In this document: in pieces, positions 60,063 to 64,000 of the stretch
Layout of the letters: each line of letters starts with the position of its first letter
How positions within the stretch are numbered: the stretch's first letter is position 1
From: Bradyrhizobium sp. CSA207
GTDB lineage: Bacteria > Pseudomonadota > Alphaproteobacteria > Rhizobiales > Xanthobacteraceae
Assembly (NCBI RefSeq): GCF_029051685.1
Contig: NZ_JAACFT010000003.1
Span: forward strand, 124,001 to 188,000
Length of the DNA stretch: 64,000 bases
Reading direction: 5' to 3'
Position numbers and translations under genes: made by a program
The notes under the pieces: model-generated
The model's input: only the letters and a program-made list of their open reading frames with translations
Databases searched by the model: none
Told to the model about the DNA's origin: nothing

Positions 60063-61058
60063 ATGCCCATGCGCCTCCTAGGATTTTTGGCGGTTCTCGC
60101 GGCCGTCGGCCTGCACGCCGGTCTCGCCGCGGCGGAAACGCTCACCGTAGCCGAGCATCCTGTCGCCGACGAAAAGGCGGTGTTTGCGACGGTCGAAAGT
60201 ATCAGCGTAGTGCCGGCGCGCGGGCGCATCGGCGGAATCGTCGTCCAGCTTAATGTCAGGGAAGGGGACCGCGTCACCGCCGGCCAGGCAATCGCGACCA
60301 TCGGCGACGAGAAGCTGGTCCTGCAAATGAAGGCCCTGGACGCACAGATCGAGGCGCTGCATGCGCAGGCCAATCAGGCGCAGATCGATTTCACCCGAAT
60401 CGAGGGGTTGGTCGATCGCGGCACGCTGCCGCGCGTCAAGCTCGACGAAGCCCGGACCACGCTGAACGTGGCCGAGAACGGCCTGCGTGCGAAGACCGCC
60501 GACCGCGCCGTGATCGCACAGCAGCTCAGTGAAGGTCAGGTGTTGGCGCCCTCCGGTGGCCGGGTGTTGAAGAAGCTCGTCACTGTCGGCTCCGTGACGT
60601 TGCCCGGCGACGCCATCGTCACGATTGCGCAGCAGCATTTCAAGCTGCGGCTGCGGGTGCCGGAGCGGCACGCGCGCCTGCTCAAAGCCGGGGACAGGAT
60701 TCGCGTCGACGGCGCAGAGCTCGGCGAAGAAGCGTCCAAATGGGGAGTCATCGATCTCGTCTATCCGCAAATCGAAGAAGGTCGCGTCATTGCAGATGCC
60801 AGTGTCGAAGGTCTCGGCGAATATTTTGTCGGGGACCGGCTGCGGGTGTGGATCCCCGGTGGCGCGCGGCCGGCTTTCGTCATTCCGGTAGGCTACGTAA
60901 CGACCCGGTTCGGCATCGACTACGTGCGGCTTCGAAAAGCCGATGGGACGGTCGACGTGCCAGTGCAGCGCGGCCGTGAATTGCCGACGCCGACATTTCC
61001 CGACGGACTTGAAATCCTGTCCGGCATCCTTGCCGGCGACCAGTTGGTGCGCCCGTGA
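60063..61058 (+). CDS. RND efflux periplasmic adaptor (HlyD/MFP family)
   Basis: The 331-residue adaptor has a signal peptide (LLGFLAVLAAVGLHAGLAAA). A lipoyl-like beta domain (VVPARGRIGGIVVQLNVREGDRVTAGQAIATIGDE), a helical hairpin (about 100-150), and a barrel domain with LRLRVPERHARLLKAGDRIRV follow. It links an inner-membrane pump to an outer-membrane channel. It overlaps the pump gene by GTGA. The start may be 60063 or 60069. Its place after the BigR-type gene suggests the pump belongs to the same response. Confidence 0.9.
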   Translation: MPMRLLGFLAVLAAVGLHAGLAAAETLTVAEHPVADEKAVFATVESISVVPARGRIGGIVVQLNVREGDRVTAGQAIATIGDEKLVLQMKALDAQIEALHAQANQAQIDFTRIEGLVDRGTLPRVKLDEARTTLNVAENGLRAKTADRAVIAQQLSEGQVLAPSGGRVLKKLVTVGSVTLPGDAIVTIAQQHFKLRLRVPERHARLLKAGDRIRVDGAELGEEASKWGVIDLVYPQIEEGRVIADASVEGLGEYFVGDRLRVWIPGGARPAFVIPVGYVTTRFGIDYVRLRKADGTVDVPVQRGRELPTPTFPDGLEILSGILAGDQLVRP

Positions 61059-64000
61059 ATCTCGGACTCTCAGGCCGGCTCACCAAAGCGACGATCGCGT
61101 CGCCGCTGACGCCGTTGTTTCTGCTCGCGGCGCTCGTCATCGGCCTCATCGCCGTCATCGTGATTCCGCGTGAAGAAGAACCGCAGATTAGCGTGCCGAT
61201 GGTCGATATCCGCGTCAATGCGGATGGCTTGCGTGGGCCCGACGCGGTCGAGCTCGTCACCAAGCCGCTGGAAGCCATCGTCAAGGGCATCGACGGTGTC
61301 GAGCATGTCTACAGCCAAACCGAGGACGATCGCGTCATGGTCAGCGCTCGGTTCCTGGTTGGAACCAAGTCCGAGGACGCCATCCTGCGCGTCCACGAGA
61401 AGATCCGCGCCAATCTCGATCGCATCCCGATCGGCATCCCCGAGCCGCTGATCGTCGGTCGCGGCATCAATGATGTCGCGGTAACGGTGTTGACATTGTC
61501 CCCGAAGCCGGAGGCCGCCGAGCGCTGGACGGACCATGACCTGTTCGAACTTGCCGACAAGATGCGCTCGGAGCTCGTCAAGGTCGATAGCATCGGACTG
61601 ACCTACATTTCGGGCGGCGCGGCGCAGCAGATCAGAGTCGAGCCGGATCCAGAGAAATTGTCGTTGTTCGGCGTCACACTGCAACAGCTCGTGGCCAAGG
61701 TGAAGGACGCCAATCGCTCGTTCCTGGCCGGCCAGGTCCGCGATTCGGGCGTCGTGCGCAATGTCGCGGCCGGCCAGACGCTCTCAGGCATTCCCGACGT
61801 TGGATTGCTCCTGATCTCGACCCGCGATGGGCGGCCGGTCTATGTCAAGGACGTGGCCTCCGTCATCATCGGACCGAATACGGTCGAGCATCGGGTCTGG
61901 AACGATGCGCGAGACGAGAAGGGGCAGTGGTCGCGGGTGCCTGCGGTGAGCCTCGCGCTCGCCAAGCGCGCCGGCGCCAATGCAGTGGTGGTCTCGGCCG
62001 ACATCGCCCATCGTCTGGAAGGATTAAGGGGGCGCCTGATCCCCGACGACGTCCAGGTGACGGTGACCCGAGACTATGGCGAGACCGCCAACGAGAAGGC
62101 CAACGAGCTCCTTTTCCACCTTGGTCTCGCCACGATCTCGATCGTGGTGCTGATTGCGATTGCGATCGGCTGGCGCGAGGCGGTGGTGACTTTCGTCGTC
62201 ATTCCGACAACGATCCTACTGACGATGTTCGCGGCCAATCTGATGGGCTACACCATCAATCGGGTCAGCCTGTTCGCGCTGATCTTCTCGATCGGCATCC
62301 TCGTCGATGACGCCATCGTGGTGGTCGAGAACATCGCACGCCATTGGGGCATGCGCGATGGCCGCTCGAGGTTGCAGGCGACCATCGAAGCGGTCGCGGA
62401 GGTCGGAAATCCCACGATCGTTGCCACGCTGACCGTCGTCGCGGCGCTGTTGCCGATGCTATTCGTGTCGGGCCTGATGGGTCCCTATATGGCGCCGATC
62501 CCCGCCAACGCGTCGGCCGCCATGCTGTTCTCGTTCTTCGTCGCGATGGTGGTGGCGCCCTGGCTGATGCTCAAGCTCGCACCAAATGACAATGTTGCGT
62601 CGACGCATCCGGCGCACGATGAAGGCCGGCTCGGCCGGCTCTACCGGCGCTTCGCCACGCCGATCGTGCGAAGCAAGCGGTCGGCCTGGATATTCCTGCT
62701 CGGTGTCGGCATCGCGACACTGCTGTCGATGACGCTGTTCGCGACCAAGTCGGTGACCGTCAAGCTGCTGCCGTTCGACAACAAGTCAGAGATCGCAGTC
62801 GTCGTCGATCTGCCGGAAGGCGCGAGCCTCGAGGCGACCGAGCGCACGCTGTTCGGTGCGGCCGAGATCGCCCGGCAAGTGCCCGAGGTGACCTCGGTGC
62901 AATCCTTTGCTGGCACGGCGGCACCGTTCAATTTCAACGGCCTGGTGCGGCACTATTATCTGCGCGAGCGCCCGGAACTCGGCGAAGTGCAGCTCAACCT
63001 GACGGCGCGCGGCGAGCGCAAGCGCACCAGTCACGAGATCGCAATCGAGCTTCGCGAGAAGCTAAAAGCGCTCGATCCTCCCAGGGGAACCAGCATCAAG
63101 GTGGTCGAAGTGCCGCCCGGGCCGCCTGTGCTTTCGACGCTGCTAGCCGAGGTCTACGGACCCGACGCGGCCACCCGCCGCGCGATCACGGCCGAGCTCA
63201 AGAAGCTTTTCGCCGAAGTTCCCTTCATCGTCGACATCGACGACTCCATCGGCGACAAGCGGCCGCGCCTGCGGCTGTCGATCGACCAGGACCGTCTTGA
63301 ATTTTTCGGCGTCGAGCAGCGCGATGTCTACGACACGATACAGACGCTATTCGGCGGCACCTCGATCGGCTACTCGCATCGCGGCGAAGACCGCAACCCG
63401 ATCGAGATCGCGGTTCATCTGGGCAAGCGTAACCTAGTCTGGGACGAGGCGCTGGCATCGACGCCGGTGCCCGCCAATACGGTGCCCGGCAGCAAGACAG
63501 TGGTCGAACTCGGCCAGGTGGTGAAGGCAACGCTGGAGGAAGGTTCGCCGACGATCTTCCGCCGCGACGGGCGCTTCGCCGACATGGTAACGGCCGAGCT
63601 CGCCGGGCGCTTCGAGGCGCCGCTCTACGGCATGCTTGCCGTAGCAGACCGCATCGATGCCCATGACTGGGGCAAGCTGCCGAAGCCCAAGATCGGTCTG
63701 CACGGGCAGCCTGCGGACGAGGCACATCCCACGCTGCTGTGGGACGGGGAATGGGAAATCACCTGGGTGACTTTCCGCGACATGGGGGCCGCCTTCGGCG
63801 CGGCGATCCTCGGCATCTACGTGCTGGTCGTCGCGCAGTTCAGGAGTTTCCGTTTGCCGCTCGTCATCCTGACGCCGATCCCGCTGACGCTGATCGGCAT
63901 CCTGGTCGGGCACTGGCTGCTGGCTGCGCCGTTTACGGCGACCTCGATGATTGGCTTCATCGCGCTCGCGGGCATCATCGTGCGTAACTCGATCCTGCTG
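61055..64000 (+). CDS. RND efflux pump, AcrB-type (3' end outside window)
   Basis: An inner-membrane proton-driven RND pump, at least 982 residues here and open at the window edge. It starts with GTG overlapping the adaptor stop. Features are a first helix (PLFLLAALVIGLIAVIVIP), EEEPQISVPMVDI, the helices around ISIVVLIAIAIGWREAVVTFVVIPTTILLTMF, and RND motif SIGILVDDAIVVVENIARH with the paired Asp of the proton relay. A second half begins near 62640. The large periplasmic loops contain PLFDNKSEIAVVVDLPEG. The sequence resembles heavy-metal/organic-acid-type RND pumps rather than AcrB itself. Confidence 0.93.
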   Translation, partial: MNLGLSGRLTKATIASPLTPLFLLAALVIGLIAVIVIPREEEPQISVPMVDIRVNADGLRGPDAVELVTKPLEAIVKGIDGVEHVYSQTEDDRVMVSARFLVGTKSEDAILRVHEKIRANLDRIPIGIPEPLIVGRGINDVAVTVLTLSPKPEAAERWTDHDLFELADKMRSELVKVDSIGLTYISGGAAQQIRVEPDPEKLSLFGVTLQQLVAKVKDANRSFLAGQVRDSGVVRNVAAGQTLSGIPDVGLLLISTRDGRPVYVKDVASVIIGPNTVEHRVWNDARDEKGQWSRVPAVSLALAKRAGANAVVVSADIAHRLEGLRGRLIPDDVQVTVTRDYGETANEKANELLFHLGLATISIVVLIAIAIGWREAVVTFVVIPTTILLTMFAANLMGYTINRVSLFALIFSIGILVDDAIVVVENIARHWGMRDGRSRLQATIEAVAEVGNPTIVATLTVVAALLPMLFVSGLMGPYMAPIPANASAAMLFSFFVAMVVAPWLMLKLAPNDNVASTHPAHDEGRLGRLYRRFATPIVRSKRSAWIFLLGVGIATLLSMTLFATKSVTVKLLPFDNKSEIAVVVDLPEGASLEATERTLFGAAEIARQVPEVTSVQSFAGTAAPFNFNGLVRHYYLRERPELGEVQLNLTARGERKRTSHEIAIELREKLKALDPPRGTSIKVVEVPPGPPVLSTLLAEVYGPDAATRRAITAELKKLFAEVPFIVDIDDSIGDKRPRLRLSIDQDRLEFFGVEQRDVYDTIQTLFGGTSIGYSHRGEDRNPIEIAVHLGKRNLVWDEALASTPVPANTVPGSKTVVELGQVVKATLEEGSPTIFRRDGRFADMVTAELAGRFEAPLYGMLAVADRIDAHDWGKLPKPKIGLHGQPADEAHPTLLWDGEWEITWVTFRDMGAAFGAAILGIYVLVVAQFRSFRLPLVILTPIPLTLIGILVGHWLLAAPFTATSMIGFIALAGIIVRNSILL

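Overview
The window reads as chromosome of an alphaproteobacterium of the Bradyrhizobium / Nitrobacteraceae type. The basis is the high GC content, the family content (very long repeat-containing flagellins, FliX, FlaF, CckA, MotE and DUF6468-type flagellar proteins, single-cysteine DksA), recurrent TTAA-N7-TTAA sites typical of CtrA, and dispersed palindromic repeats between genes. I could not run a database search, so genus level is an inference. No rRNA, tRNA, CRISPR array, transposase or integrase was seen.

Region 1 (about 1-30.4 kb) is a flagellar cluster. It starts with three tandem flagellins (the first cut by the window edge), each ended by a strong hairpin terminator, then FlaF and a FlaG-like protein. 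Next comes a minus-strand rod/ring block (flgI, flgJ, flgN-like), divergent fliX, a small unrelated insert (HxlR regulator plus oxidoreductase, dksA, a keto-acid hydratase), then flgF-flgG-flgA-flgH on the minus strand. The plus-strand operon fliL-fliM-DUF6468-motE is followed by a 1247-residue periplasmic TPR protein. After it lie fliO-fliP (minus) and flgB-flgC-fliE-fliQ-fliR-flhB (plus). Directly downstream is cckA, the hybrid kinase that feeds the CtrA phosphorelay. CtrA-like sites lie in front of a flagellin, fliX, flgB/fliO and the TPR gene, with half-sites at fliL and the second flagellin. Together with FliX this suggests a CtrA-controlled polar or subpolar flagellum. flgD/E/K/L, fliF/G/H/I/N and flhA are not in the window.

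Region 2 (33-43.9 kb) is accessory. It holds a Tim44-like membrane protein, a secreted endostatin/lectin-like protein, and a degenerate fragment of a glutathione-transferase gene. Then come an allophanate-hydrolase-type amidase, a Crp/Fnr regulator and a nitrate/sulfonate/taurine-type ABC transporter, followed by the intact GST gene whose 5' end matches the fragment. An isoprenylcysteine-methyltransferase-like protein, small secreted or proline-rich proteins and a toxin-antitoxin pair with a frameshifted toxin complete it.

Region 3 (43.9-56 kb) has class I fumarase, hypothetical envelope proteins, a YciB-like membrane protein with a second membrane protein, a carotenoid oxygenase and a TetR regulator. 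The same promoter-operator module stands in front of the membrane-protein pair and in the carotenoid oxygenase / TetR intergenic region, which defines a local regulon. A SET-domain protein, an XRE regulator, a FrnE-like DsbA protein and a GNAT-fold protein follow.

Region 4 (56-64 kb) is a sulfide/persulfide module. A BigR/SqrR-type ArsR repressor with two conserved cysteines sits beside a perfect 16-bp palindrome. It is divergent from an SQR-like flavoprotein, thioredoxin TrxC, a DUF2892 membrane protein and CcoG, and upstream of an RND efflux adaptor and a pump gene that runs off the window end.
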